Made by a program: the position numbers and the translations under genes. Below are positions 43,580-52,900 of a DNA stretch of 64,000 bases, piece by piece. Where the stretch lies: the NCBI RefSeq assembly GCF_000367925.1, contig NZ_KB849176.1, forward strand, positions 62,001 through 126,000. The letters are read 5' to 3'. Origin of the DNA: Acinetobacter bohemicus ANC 3994. GTDB taxonomy: Bacteria > Pseudomonadota > Gammaproteobacteria > Pseudomonadales > Moraxellaceae. The notes under the pieces were generated by a model. The model was not told the DNA's origin. It saw only the letters and a list, made by a program, of their open reading frames with translations, and ran no database searches. Position 1 is the first letter of the stretch. Each line of letters starts with the position of its first letter.

Positions 43580-45277
43580 ATGAATGAATATTTTTCTGGA
43601 GGTCCTAGAGGTGCAGAGTTTGATGCCATGTATTATTGGAATCAATTTCATCCCATTTTAGCGGCTGTTGCTATTTTATTGATTGGTTGGATTGTTGCAT
43701 TGGTTATTGCAGCAGGTGTAAAGAAAGTTTTAGAAAAATTGGGAACAAATCAAAAACTTTCCACTGCGACTGGACATCGTTCCAATATAGAAAGTATTGT
43801 CTCACGTGTGGTGTTTTGGCTGGTGATGATCATTGCTGTGATTGGTGCATTAAATGTGCTGAATCTCACCAGTGTTAGTGGTCCATTTAGTAATATGATT
43901 CAACAGTTCCTGCTCTTTATTCCTCAACTTTTAGCGGCTTTGGCTGTTGGGTTTATTGGTTGGATTGTGGCGAATTTGGTTAAAGTCGGCTTGCAAAAGT
44001 TACTTGATCGAACACAACTGGATGAAAAACTCAGTGCGGATGTGGGTGTTAGTCCAATTAGCCAAAATATTAGCAATATTGTGTATTGGCTGATTTTGTT
44101 GTTATTCCTGCCAATTGTTTTATCTATTTTAGGTTTAAATGGATTGTTGTTCCCCATCCAAAATATGCTGGGTGAAATGGTTTCATTCTTACCCAATATT
44201 TTTATTGCTGCTGTTATTATTTTTGTCGGTTATATCTTGGCAAAAATTGTACGCGGTATTATTGAAGGTTTGGTGAATAGTTTAAATTTACAACAACAAG
44301 CACAGAAAATTGGTCTATTTAAAAACTCCAATTTGCCGCAAGTGCTCGGTTCATTTGTCTTTGCAATGGTCATTATTACCGCATTGATTATTGCATTTGA
44401 AGCTTTAGGCATAGAAGCCATTTCTCAACCCGCTACAGCGATGTTGTATGAAATTATGAATGCAATACCGCATATTATTGCGGCAGGGCTGATTTTAATT
44501 TTGGCTTATGTGGTTTCACGCTTTGTTGCCAATTTGGTGGTCGAAGTGATTGCTGGAACAGGTGTCGATGAAATACCCGCTAAGTTAGATGTACAGCGCT
44601 TTTTGGGCACCACCAAAGTGTCTTGCATTGTTGGTTACTTGATTGTCTTCTTTACCATGCTGTTTGCTGTTTCCGAAGCGGCAAATCGACTGGGCTTTGG
44701 ACAAGTCAGTGGACTGATTTCCATGTTTATCCAATTCGGTGCCGATATTTTATTGGGTGCTGTCATTTTATTGGTCGGCTTTTGGCTTGCCAATTTGGTG
44801 GCGAAAGTCATTGGGCGTGGTGAATATAATAGTTCACGCTGGTTAGCCAATTTAGTGCGTATATTGATTATGGGCTTAGTGGTGGCGATGGGCTTACGTG
44901 CCATGGGTATTGCCGATTCGATTGTTAATTTGGCATTTGGTTTAACGCTAGGCGCAGTTGCAGTCGCGTTTGCTCTGGCTTTTGGTTTAGGCGGTCGTCA
45001 ACCTGCGGAGCGTTTACTTTCAGATTTAATGGATAAAGCGAAAAAACAAGCCTGCAAACCTAACCCATTACATGATGCATCGGTACAAGAGGAGCACATT
45101 GCACCTTTGACAGAACAAGTCGATTCAAGTGTGGTGGCAGATGAATACCAAAGAGCAGATGTTCCACCGACACAAGCAGATGTAGATCCAGCACAAAAAC
45201 CCTTAAACAAACCTTTTGGCTCTACAGGAGAGGCAGAAGCAGATATTGATCTTCATCCCAAAGATGATCCGAAATAA
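43580..45277 (+). CDS. CmpX-like small-conductance mechanosensitive channel family protein
   Basis: A 565-residue inner-membrane protein with repeated 'conserved TM helix' units, each like ILLIGWIVALVIAAGVKKVLEKL: near residues 28-50, 115-145, 205-240, 300-330 and 395-415. The last channel-like helix, ALAFGLGGRQPAERLLSDL, recalls MscS-type pores. The C-terminal 85 residues are acidic, Pro-rich and probably disordered. Pseudomonas CmpX is a relative that influences envelope stress responses. AGAGGAAA precedes the ATG. Channel activity is inferred from the family. Confidence 0.82.
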   Translation: MNEYFSGGPRGAEFDAMYYWNQFHPILAAVAILLIGWIVALVIAAGVKKVLEKLGTNQKLSTATGHRSNIESIVSRVVFWLVMIIAVIGALNVLNLTSVSGPFSNMIQQFLLFIPQLLAALAVGFIGWIVANLVKVGLQKLLDRTQLDEKLSADVGVSPISQNISNIVYWLILLLFLPIVLSILGLNGLLFPIQNMLGEMVSFLPNIFIAAVIIFVGYILAKIVRGIIEGLVNSLNLQQQAQKIGLFKNSNLPQVLGSFVFAMVIITALIIAFEALGIEAISQPATAMLYEIMNAIPHIIAAGLILILAYVVSRFVANLVVEVIAGTGVDEIPAKLDVQRFLGTTKVSCIVGYLIVFFTMLFAVSEAANRLGFGQVSGLISMFIQFGADILLGAVILLVGFWLANLVAKVIGRGEYNSSRWLANLVRILIMGLVVAMGLRAMGIADSIVNLAFGLTLGAVAVAFALAFGLGGRQPAERLLSDLMDKAKKQACKPNPLHDASVQEEHIAPLTEQVDSSVVADEYQRADVPPTQADVDPAQKPLNKPFGSTGEAEADIDLHPKDDPK

Positions 45278-45352
45278 GACTTAAATTTTGCTCAAGATCG
45301 ATCACCTTGTTGTGGTCGATCCTTGATTTTATGCTCAATTGAGGAAATGGTG

Positions 45353-45529
45353 ATGTCAAAAAAACAACCGAATAAATTTATAGCGCCAATTGTCATTGCA
45401 GGAATTACCGTAGGATTCTTTATCAGTGCATATAAATTTGTCTTTGCTCAACCTAAGCAAACAACGGATCAGATAGAACACGATGATGCAGTAAATAAAT
45501 CACTAGATACTAAAGATGAAAGAAAATAG
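45353..45529 (+). CDS. Small membrane protein after the CmpX-like gene
   Basis: A 58-residue protein: basic start MSKKQPNKFIAP, one helix (residues 12-30, IVIAGITVGFFISAYKFVF) and a charged tail rich in Asp and Lys. GAGGAAA lies eight bases before the ATG at 45353; upstream starts at 45323 and 45347 fit less well. It may be co-transcribed with the channel gene 75 bases before it, although an imperfect hairpin lies between. Function unknown. Confidence 0.65.
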   Translation: MSKKQPNKFIAPIVIAGITVGFFISAYKFVFAQPKQTTDQIEHDDAVNKSLDTKDERK

Positions 45530-45670
45530 TGAATAAATGATTGTTTTTTTAATTTTTTATGCTATTTATAAATGACTATTTCATAAAAAATAAACATTTA
45601 GATTAATGTGAATGAAATATTTATAAATCATACTTGGATGAATGATTAGCAATAATAAAGGGGAAATATT

Positions 45671-45826
45671 ATGTTATTGAATAAAGTTTTAAAGTCATTT
45701 TCGATGATGCTAGATACCAATAAATCTTCTAATGCAGCAGAAGCAATGGTAAAAATGGAGATCACCATTGCTCGCTTACAGCAGGCTAAACAGGTCGATT
45801 TATTGCGTACTGATTATTTAGAATAA
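45671..45826 (+). CDS. 51-residue protein of unknown function
   Basis: A short frame starting MLLNKVLKSFSMMLD, with GGGGAAA seven bases before its ATG, ending ...RTDYLE. It has no membrane segment and looks mainly helical, with a central AAEAMVKMEITIARLQQAKQ that could be amphipathic. It converges on the flavoprotein gene 26 bases away. A plausible small gene from ribosome site and residue pattern only. Confidence 0.55.
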   Translation: MLLNKVLKSFSMMLDTNKSSNAAEAMVKMEITIARLQQAKQVDLLRTDYLE

Positions 45827-45852
45827 TTTAGTTTGGAATAATTTCGTATTAA

Positions 45853-47052
45853 TTAAACATATTGCGATGCGGCATGTGCAGATGACCATGCCCATTGAAA
45901 ATTAAACCCGCCTAAATGTCCTGAAACATCTAAAATCTCACCGACAAAGTACAAGCCTTTTTGCTTTTTACTTTCCATGGTTTTAGAAGATACTTCTGTG
46001 GTATCCACACCGCCCAAAGTCACTTCCGCAGTGCGATAACCTTCAGTTCCTGATGGTTTGACGTCAAAAGCATGTAAACGATTGGCGATCTGTTCTAATT
46101 TATCATCGCTTAAATTACCAATCGCCATATCGGCTGATTCAGCCCAAATCAGGGTTTGTAATTCTAAAACGACACTTTTCGGTAAATGTTCAATCAATAA
46201 AGTACGCAACAAAACTTTTGGTTGGCTTTGTTTTTTCGCTTTCAAGAAGTCGATTAAATCCAGATAAGGCAGGAAGTTAATTTTAAAGCTTTGACCGACA
46301 TCCCAATAGTTCGAAAGTTGCAAAGAACTTGGCCCACTTAAACCACGATGGGTAAATAACAAGGCTTCGGTAAAGCTGTTTAGGTCATTGGATAAAGTTG
46401 CATCGACAGCATTGCCACTTAAACGTGTGGTGACTTCTTTAAACTGATCGGAAAAGGTAAAAGGAACTAAGCCAGCACGCGTTTGGTGTATATGATGTCC
46501 AAACTGTTTGGCGATGTCATAACCAATGCCTGAACCGCCTAAGGTCGGAACAGATAAACCGCCTGATGCAACCACCACTGATTCAGCTTGGAAATGACCG
46601 AGCGTGGTTGCGACTTGAAAACCTTGATCGGCAATTGAGGTCACCGCTTTGACTTCACAATTGGTTTTAATTTCGACTAAGCCTGTTTTATCGCATTCAG
46701 CTAACAGCATGGCTAAAATTTCTTTGGCACCATTAAGAGTAAAAAGCTGCCCATGCTTGCGTTCTTCATATGCAATACCATGTTGGCAGACCAAAGCAAT
46801 AAAGTCCCAATTGGTATAGCGGGTGAGGGCAGAAATCACAAAATGTGGATTATGTGAAATAAAATTTTCAGGTTCGACATACAGGTTGGTGAAGTTACAT
46901 TTACCCCCACCAGACATCAGAATTTTTTTGCCCACTTTATTGGCTTTTTCAAGCACCAGAACTTTACGACCGCGTTCGGCAGCCATATAAGCAGTCATCA
47001 AACCTGACGCACCTGCACCTAAAACAATGACATCATATTGATTTGAAGACAT
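45853..47052 (-). CDS. HI0933-family FAD-dependent oxidoreductase
   Basis: A 399-residue flavoprotein of the HI0933/BaiN-like family. The FAD-binding start is VIVLGAGASGLMTAYMAAERG, followed by KKILMSGGGKCNFTN, a family signature, SGGLSVPTLGGSGIGYDIAKQFGH, and the C-terminal FVGEILDVSGHLGGFNFQWAWSSA. These proteins have flavin and NAD(P) sites, but the substrate is unsettled. The ATG at 47052 is followed by MSSNQYDVIV. It lies upstream of nothing obvious in an operon. Confidence 0.9.
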   Translation of the reverse strand: MSSNQYDVIVLGAGASGLMTAYMAAERGRKVLVLEKANKVGKKILMSGGGKCNFTNLYVEPENFISHNPHFVISALTRYTNWDFIALVCQHGIAYEERKHGQLFTLNGAKEILAMLLAECDKTGLVEIKTNCEVKAVTSIADQGFQVATTLGHFQAESVVVASGGLSVPTLGGSGIGYDIAKQFGHHIHQTRAGLVPFTFSDQFKEVTTRLSGNAVDATLSNDLNSFTEALLFTHRGLSGPSSLQLSNYWDVGQSFKINFLPYLDLIDFLKAKKQSQPKVLLRTLLIEHLPKSVVLELQTLIWAESADMAIGNLSDDKLEQIANRLHAFDVKPSGTEGYRTAEVTLGGVDTTEVSSKTMESKKQKGLYFVGEILDVSGHLGGFNFQWAWSSAHAASQYV

Positions 47053-47118
47053 GAAAAACTCACGGGAGATAAAAGCAGGGCATTATAGACAATTTTGCGC
47101 TCAATTTCAGGTTTGATC

Positions 47119-47988
47119 TTATTTGAGCGTTTTGCCTTGTAAACCACCACTATGAATGATCAGAATTCTTGTATTTGGGGGAAAATATTTTTTTTGAATT
47201 AAATCAAAAATACCGTAGAGCATTTTTCCGGTATAGACCTGTTCCAAAGGAATGGTAAAATCCTGTTCAAATTTTTCGATAAATTGCATAAGTTCTGTTG
47301 GTGCTTTGGCATAACCACCAAAACAATAATCATCAGTGATGTTCCAGTTTTTTTTGACCGTATATTGGGCAACATCAGAAGATAGAAAATCACCTTTTAA
47401 TGCAGAAAAACCTAAAATAGTTTGATGTGCTGCACTTGCTTCAATCAGTCCTGAAATCGTGCCACCTGTTCCAACTGCACAGCAAATCAGATCATAATTT
47501 TGTCGATCATGTTCGCTTAATATTTCCCGACAGCCTTGGATCGCAAGCGCATTGCTTCCACCTTCAGGAATGATGTAATGCTCAGGAAATTGTTGTTTTA
47601 ATTCTGATTGATATTCAGGCTGATCTTTTTGTCGATACTGCTGGCGTGAAACAAAATGCAGTTGCATGCCGAAGTGTTGCGCCGTGCTTAATGTTGGATT
47701 AAGTGCTTTATGACTCAGTTCTTCACCGCGAATGATTCCAACACTTTTTAGACCAAATAGATGTGCTGCATAGGCGGTGGCAGCAATATGATTGGAATAA
47801 GCTCCACCAAAGGTTAGCACTTTATCAAAGCCTTGTTTTTGTACTTCTAGAAAGTTGTATTTCAGTTTAAAAAATTTATTGCCCGAAATTTGCGGATGAA
47901 TTTGATCCAGCCGTTTAATGCTTAGACTGACGGAGGCATCCAGCGGTAATTTTTGATAAGCAATGGTTTGGGCAATACTGTCGAACAT
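47119..47988 (-). CDS. PLP enzyme of the ACC deaminase / D-cysteine desulfhydrase family
   Basis: A 289-residue fold-type II PLP enzyme. The PLP Lys lies in SGNKFFKLKYNF, with TFGGAYSNHIAATAYAA as the adjacent phosphate/substrate loop, IPEGGSNALAIQG, and CAVGTGGTISGLIEA binding the cofactor phosphate. Typical products are D-cysteine desulfhydrase or 1-aminocyclopropane-1-carboxylate deaminase. At this length I cannot tell which; the sequence is shorter than classic AcdS. 66 bases separate it from the preceding flavoprotein gene on the same strand. Confidence 0.85.
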   Translation of the reverse strand: MFDSIAQTIAYQKLPLDASVSLSIKRLDQIHPQISGNKFFKLKYNFLEVQKQGFDKVLTFGGAYSNHIAATAYAAHLFGLKSVGIIRGEELSHKALNPTLSTAQHFGMQLHFVSRQQYRQKDQPEYQSELKQQFPEHYIIPEGGSNALAIQGCREILSEHDRQNYDLICCAVGTGGTISGLIEASAAHQTILGFSALKGDFLSSDVAQYTVKKNWNITDDYCFGGYAKAPTELMQFIEKFEQDFTIPLEQVYTGKMLYGIFDLIQKKYFPPNTRILIIHSGGLQGKTLK

Positions 47989-48236
47989 GGCTGAATCTAA
48001 ATCAATAAGTTCAACAGTATTGTACCCGTAGTTTTAGAAGGTAATAAAATTAAAGCTGTAAAATTAGCGAGTTCAATGTTCATCTTGTGCGGGCGAATAC
48101 GGTTGTAAAGATTTTAAATCATCTTTATTTGTAAGAATATCTTAAGTGTTTGAATATAAATTATAAAAAAAAGATCACAAAATGTGCATTAGTGCTAAGC
48201 TAACGATATAACAATTATGAAAAAAGAGGATATGTA

Positions 48237-48428
48237 ATGAAAAAGCTATCCATTGTGTTATCTATTTGCTTGTTGGCTTTAGTCACGGCTTGTGATGCAA
48301 AAAATGATTATAACAAGCCAAAAACCGAGGTACGTACCATGATTATTGGTGGTATGCCGATTCATGATCAGGATTATCGCCTTACTCAGCTGAATGCTCG
48401 CGAAATGAAACCTGTCGCTCAGCAGTGA
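48237..48428 (+). CDS. Small lipoprotein, unknown
   Basis: A 63-residue protein with a signal peptide and lipobox: MKKLSIVLSICLLALVTAC, giving a lipidated Cys at residue 19. The mature part is about 45 residues (DAKNDYNKPK... MIIGGMPIHDQDYRL). AGAGGA lies seven bases before the ATG. The residue after the Cys is Asp, which in enterobacteria favours inner-membrane retention; this rule is less certain here. Confidence 0.8.
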   Translation: MKKLSIVLSICLLALVTACDAKNDYNKPKTEVRTMIIGGMPIHDQDYRLTQLNAREMKPVAQQ

Positions 48429-48670
48429 TGTAATAAAGAAAAATAAGGGGGCATATTGTCAGTACATGGTAGTGCAGGGTGATGTGTAAGAAGTAAAAGA
48501 TGCAGTGTGCTACGCCAGATGTGTGAAAATTTGAAGTAGACGTTTTACTTCTTGCAAACAGTTTGTCTTATTTAAAACCTTACAAACTGTATAAAAAGGT
48601 CTTGTACTCGCCCAATATGCCCGAACTGTGGTGTAAATCGTGATTGAACCAATCACCATTTACAAAGCGG

Positions 48671-49126
48671 TTAAATGAGATCAATTTGCCAATTCGACGC
48701 TTGAATCTCTAAATTATTTTGACGAAGTTTAGCGCTGATCTCATCGGCTTGCTTTTGTAATTCGCTCACCGATATAACTTTAACCCAGCGTATTTCGCTT
48801 GAACTATAACGCGCATTTTCACGACGTGAATTATCAATCGCTTGTTGCACAATACGATGTTGGCTAATCAATCGATCACGTGCATTTAAAACCTCAAGCA
48901 AAGAGCTTCCATTGATGCTTTTTGCTTGAGCATTGGTACTATGAATCCGTTTAATCAGATCATGTAATTCAATATTGACAGCAAATGTATTGGATAATAA
49001 GACATTCGGTTCTTCGCTGGGTTGATCGCCTTCTTGTACCAAAACATTATTATTAATCCGTTGTTGTAATGATGCGAGTTTGGTCTGTAAGTCATTTCGA
49101 AGAAGAAGAGCTTCTGCAAGTTTCAT
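48671..49126 (-). CDS. DIP1984 family protein
   Basis: A 151-residue mainly helical protein matching the DIP1984 family: start MKLAEALLLRNDLQTKLASLQQRI, VQEGDQPSEEPN, LIKRIHSTNAQ, and late YSSSEIRWVKVISVSELQKQAD. The family's function is unknown; the pattern suggests long antiparallel helices. The ATG at 49126 gives the family start; the frame is open upstream to 49177. It is divergent from the LysE gene. Confidence 0.85.
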   Translation of the reverse strand: MKLAEALLLRNDLQTKLASLQQRINNNVLVQEGDQPSEEPNVLLSNTFAVNIELHDLIKRIHSTNAQAKSINGSSLLEVLNARDRLISQHRIVQQAIDNSRRENARYSSSEIRWVKVISVSELQKQADEISAKLRQNNLEIQASNWQIDLI

Positions 49127-49326
49127 AATTGATATACTTTTTAGCGCTAAATTTACAAGATGTCGCTCATGTTGCAATGAATAAAAGCAGGGAGCAATTT
49201 TATTTTGTATCCAGATAAAGTTTCATTGCTCAATTAATCTGAAATATAAAATTATTAGGGTAATAAGCATCTAAAACACGTAGAATTGGCGAACATATTT
49301 TTCCTCATTATTTAAGGTCAAAAGCA

Positions 49327-49950
49327 TTGGAATCATTATTGATATTAGGCTCGATTACTTTGGCGCTGGTGCTGGGTGCAATCAGCCCCGGGCCAACGTT
49401 TATTTATGTAGCAAAAAATTCAATTGCGATTTCACGTAAACATGGATTATTTACGGCTTTAGGCACAGGTACGGGTGCAGCTTTATTTGGCTTTTTAGCG
49501 GTCATGGGGCTGCAAGCTGTTTTACTGGCCGTGCCTTCGGCTTATTTGGCCTTAAAAATTTGTGGTGGTTTATATTTGCTTTGGCTGGCATATAAAATTA
49601 TTAAACATGCCAAAGAACCGATGCAAACCGCAGAAGGCGATGTAAAGCCTATGACCCATGCGCAGGCATATCGTTTAGGTTTAATTACGCAGTTAAGTAA
49701 TCCGAAAATTGCCATTATTTTAGCCAGTGTTTTTACTGCGCTGTTACCGAAAGAAATTCCTACTTATTTTTATCTGGTTTTACCGATTTTATGTTTCTTT
49801 ATCGATGCAGGTTGGTATTCATTGGTGGCAGTGGCATTATCGGCTGAAGGTCCAAGAAAAGTTTATTTAAAGTCTAAAGCTATTTTTGACCGAATTGCAG
49901 GCGGGGTCATGACCTTACTGGGCTTAAAACTCATTTTTGGTATGAAGTAG
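49327..49950 (+). CDS. LysE/RhtB family amino-acid exporter
   Basis: A 207-residue inner-membrane protein with about six helices. The family N-terminus AISPGPTFIYVAKNSIAISRKHGLFTALGTGTG is clear, and LYLLWLAYKII and QLSNPKIAIILASVF follow. LysE/RhtB proteins export amino acids such as lysine, threonine or homoserine lactone; the substrate cannot be told. The start is TTG at 49327 with AAGG nine bases upstream. Confidence 0.88.
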   Translation: MESLLILGSITLALVLGAISPGPTFIYVAKNSIAISRKHGLFTALGTGTGAALFGFLAVMGLQAVLLAVPSAYLALKICGGLYLLWLAYKIIKHAKEPMQTAEGDVKPMTHAQAYRLGLITQLSNPKIAIILASVFTALLPKEIPTYFYLVLPILCFFIDAGWYSLVAVALSAEGPRKVYLKSKAIFDRIAGGVMTLLGLKLIFGMK

Positions 49951-50346
49951 TTTTCTGCTTCATCCGCATATCGCGTTATTTTATCATTTTTAGAGCGAAG
50001 CAATACATCAGGTATTGCTTTAAGTCTTTGGAAATGAATATGAAAATTAAAAAAATAAGCTGTAGAAAATAAAAGACCGACGATTCGAGTGATGTGAAAT
50101 CGTCGGTCAAAAAATCTGTTGCAAATTTTAGCTCGGGCTGCTGTTCCATACTAAAACTTGAAACTTAAACTTTATTGCTTTAGGAAAAGTTCACCGAAAA
50201 TTTTGTAGATGCCGGTACAAATTAACGGGTTTATGAACTTCTTACCTTATATAACGCAAGGGTTTACAGATTGGTTGACAATAAAATGAAAAAAAACTCA
50301 TTTTTTTTTATAATGGTGATCTAAACGTTGTTTACGTAGGTACATA
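49951..50346. other. Spacer with a strong hairpin, no protein gene
   Basis: A 396-base region between the LysE gene and the next membrane-protein gene. It holds a perfect long hairpin (50075-50108) and AT-rich promoter-like DNA near 50305-50315. No open frame of note. Confidence 0.5.
50075..50108 (-). terminator. Strong hairpin, terminator-like on the minus strand
   Basis: GACCGACGATT and AATCGTCGGTC, 11-base perfect arms with a 12-base loop. On the minus strand it is followed by TTTTATTTT, on the plus strand by A. No minus-strand gene ends here, so it may end a small RNA. Confidence 0.5.
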
Positions 50347-50790
50347 GTGTCACTAAATCGATATTTTTTATGGTTTTTTTTATTCTGCTTTATTTTTACC
50401 TGTATCTGCGGTGTTTTAGCCGCTTTATTGCCTACTGGTATGGGCGGTATTTTGACCGTAATACCATATTTAACCGCAATGATTTTAGTACTTTATAAGT
50501 TTTTAAAACAACAGCAACGTGCACCAAGCAATCAAGAGCGGAAAAAAATAAGCTTAGGATTTAGTCTGATTTTCTGGGGTTATAACCTTGCCTTTTTGCT
50601 CATTGGAATTTTAATTTTTTCCAAAGGTGATCCTGATATTTGGCAAAATTTCCTGTTATATCTCAAAAATCCACAATTTATGGGTGTAGTGCTGGTGATG
50701 ATTTTGCTGATTGCGATACCGCTATATCTCTTAACCTATTGGTTTTATGGTAAACAAGCACAACGTATGGCGAAAAAAATGTTTGGTTGA
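50347..50790 (+). CDS. Membrane protein, probably ABZJ_00895 family
   Basis: A 147-residue protein with four predicted helices: residues 7-29, 33-50, 72-92 and 113-136. From memory it matches the Acinetobacter 'ABZJ_00895 family' of unknown function (MSLNRYFLWFFLFCFIFTC start, PTGMGGILTVIPYL, FSLIFWGYNLAFLL). It starts at GTG 50347, and a TATAAT box lies 33-38 bases upstream. No role known. Confidence 0.72.
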   Translation: MSLNRYFLWFFLFCFIFTCICGVLAALLPTGMGGILTVIPYLTAMILVLYKFLKQQQRAPSNQERKKISLGFSLIFWGYNLAFLLIGILIFSKGDPDIWQNFLLYLKNPQFMGVVLVMILLIAIPLYLLTYWFYGKQAQRMAKKMFG

Positions 50791-50858
50791 TCAATGCTGC
50801 ATGCTTGAATTTTCACCGCTCTTGATCTATAGATAGAAGAAACAAGAGAGATCATGAA

Positions 50859-51767
50859 ATGCAAAAAGCATGTGTATTGATCACAGGTGCAAGTGGTTTT
50901 ATTGGTTCGCATCTCATTGCTTATTTATTGGCGCGTGATTATGCGGTGGTTGGCCTGACTCGACAGAAAAATAAGCTGTCTCGTCATCCGAGTCTGATTT
51001 GGATTCAGCAACTAGATGAACTGAAAACCGATCGTATCGACTACGTGATTAATCTTGCGGGTGAAAATATTGGCAAGGCACGTTGGACAGCCAAAAGAAA
51101 ACAACAGTTAATTCAGAGTCGGGTTGAAACCACACAACAACTCTATCGTTACTTAGAAAAAAGACAGATTTTCCCTAAGCGTATTATTTCAGGCTCTGCC
51201 GTGGGCTATTACGGCATTGATCCGACTGAGCAATGGACAGAAGTCTGTACTGAACAGTCTGCGCCACAATCTATTTTTATGTCGGAACTGTGTCAGTTAT
51301 GGGAACATGCCGCTTTAAGTTTTAAATTACAGAACACTAAAATCGTACGTTTCGGGATTGTCTTTGCAAACAACGCTGGCATTCTTCCGCAAATGTTATT
51401 GCCGATTAAACTGAATATGGTGGGGCGTATTGGGCATGGTCGGCAACCTGTGGTTTGGGTGCATATTCAAGATGTGCTACGCGCAATTGAATTTTTAATG
51501 ACTAAAGAAACCACGGCTCAGACTTTTAATGTGGTCTGTCCAGAAAAAATGACCCAAGCGCAGTTTGCGCAAATTGCCGCGCAGCAACTCAAACGTAAAC
51601 CTCTATTTTGTTTACCGGCTTTTATTTTGCAATCGCTGCTTGGTGAGCAATCGCAATTGGTTTTAAATGGTCAATATGTGCAACCCAAAGCATTGCAAGA
51701 GGTCGGGTTTGAGTTTAAATATCCGACTTTAAAGCTGGCTTTGGAGGATATTTTAGGGTCGAGTTAA
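50859..51767 (+). CDS. YfcH-like (TIGR01777) NAD(P)-dependent epimerase
   Basis: A 302-residue extended short-chain dehydrogenase of the TIGR01777/YfcH group. The Rossmann motif is ITGASGFIGSHL, then NLAGENIGKARWTAKRKQQLIQSRV (family signature), SGSAVGYYG, and the C-terminal PTLKLALEDIL. The substrate is unknown. The stop codon overlaps that of the convergent thiO gene by four bases, so no terminator separates them. Confidence 0.9.
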   Translation: MQKACVLITGASGFIGSHLIAYLLARDYAVVGLTRQKNKLSRHPSLIWIQQLDELKTDRIDYVINLAGENIGKARWTAKRKQQLIQSRVETTQQLYRYLEKRQIFPKRIISGSAVGYYGIDPTEQWTEVCTEQSAPQSIFMSELCQLWEHAALSFKLQNTKIVRFGIVFANNAGILPQMLLPIKLNMVGRIGHGRQPVVWVHIQDVLRAIEFLMTKETTAQTFNVVCPEKMTQAQFAQIAAQQLKRKPLFCLPAFILQSLLGEQSQLVLNGQYVQPKALQEVGFEFKYPTLKLALEDILGSS

Positions 51768-52882
51768 GTCGTTAAAGTGTTGGCGGTCAGTCTTGTTGGA
51801 CAAAAAGCGGTTGGGTCAAGCAAGGTCGGTTGTTTTAGTATGAGCTGTCTTAATAGACGTGCGGATGCAGGTCCCATACATAAACCATTACGGAAATGCC
51901 CAAAGTTTGCCCATACATTATCAAGCTCGGGCATTTTTCCAATATAAGGCACACCTGTCGGTGAACTCGGTCTTAAGCCGGCCCATTGTTTGACGATTGG
52001 AAACGCTGCCAGTTCAGGCACCATCTCGAAACATGCCTCTAAAATCGTTTGTTTGGTCGCGGCAGTGGGCGTGGTGTCGAAACCACAATTTGCCATGCTC
52101 GAACCGCACACCACATGACCATCTAAACGTGGAATTAAATACATCACTTTATTCATACACATGGTGGGCAACCAGTTTTCAGGGGTTTTAAACAGCACCA
52201 TTTGCCCTTGTACAGGCTGTACAGGAATGTCTAAGTCGAGTTGTTCAGACCAATGTTTGGACCAAGCGCCCGTCGTGATGACAAACTGGTCTGCGAAATA
52301 GATTTGCTTATTTTGACTACGAATGGATTGAACTTTGCCATTTACAATATTGAACTGTTCAATTGGACAATGTTCAATAAATTCAACTTGAGGATGTTGT
52401 TTTAAATAAGCGGTAATCGATTGTAGTAAGCGTGGATTACGTACATTGGCAATCTGTGGGAAATACATGGCATGCCGAAATTTTGGATCAATGCAAGGAT
52501 TCACTTGTGCTAATTGTTCTGCTTGTAAATATTCAGCGTGCTGCATCGGTTGTTGAAATTGATGGGCGTAATTTAAACCTGTTTCAAAATCAGCTTCATC
52601 AAAAATCAGTAAACCTGTTTCATGAATTTCAAAATCAATGCCTGAAATGGGTTTTAATTTTTCATTCCATTCTAAATACAATGGCTTTCCGTATTGTGCC
52701 AATTGATTCACCGCGTGCGGATAGCGCCACGGATACATCGGGGAGAGAATTCCACCACCAGCCCATGAAGCGGCTTGACCTGCATGTTGCTGATCGAAAA
52801 TAATGACGGAACATCCTTGTTCCACAAGCTCTAAAGCAGACATTAGACCGCTAATACCTGCTCCAATAATGGCGATTTTCAT
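51764..52882 (-). CDS. thiO: Glycine oxidase-like FAD oxidoreductase
   Basis: A DAO-family flavoenzyme of about 372 residues. MKIAIIGAGISGLMSALELVEQG binds FAD, ASWAGGGILSPMYPWRY is the typical ThiO segment, and GLRPSSPTGVPYIGK and HFRNGLCMGPASARLL lie near the end. ThiO oxidises glycine to the imine used for the thiazole of thiamine, but other amino-acid oxidases share this fold. The ATG at 52882 gives the family start; a GTG at 52894 is possible. It lies 18 bases downstream of hemB on the same strand. Confidence 0.82.
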   Translation of the reverse strand: MKIAIIGAGISGLMSALELVEQGCSVIIFDQQHAGQAASWAGGGILSPMYPWRYPHAVNQLAQYGKPLYLEWNEKLKPISGIDFEIHETGLLIFDEADFETGLNYAHQFQQPMQHAEYLQAEQLAQVNPCIDPKFRHAMYFPQIANVRNPRLLQSITAYLKQHPQVEFIEHCPIEQFNIVNGKVQSIRSQNKQIYFADQFVITTGAWSKHWSEQLDLDIPVQPVQGQMVLFKTPENWLPTMCMNKVMYLIPRLDGHVVCGSSMANCGFDTTPTAATKQTILEACFEMVPELAAFPIVKQWAGLRPSSPTGVPYIGKMPELDNVWANFGHFRNGLCMGPASARLLRQLILKQPTLLDPTAFCPTRLTANTLTT

Positions 52883-52900
52883 AGCTTGCGCCACTTATCC

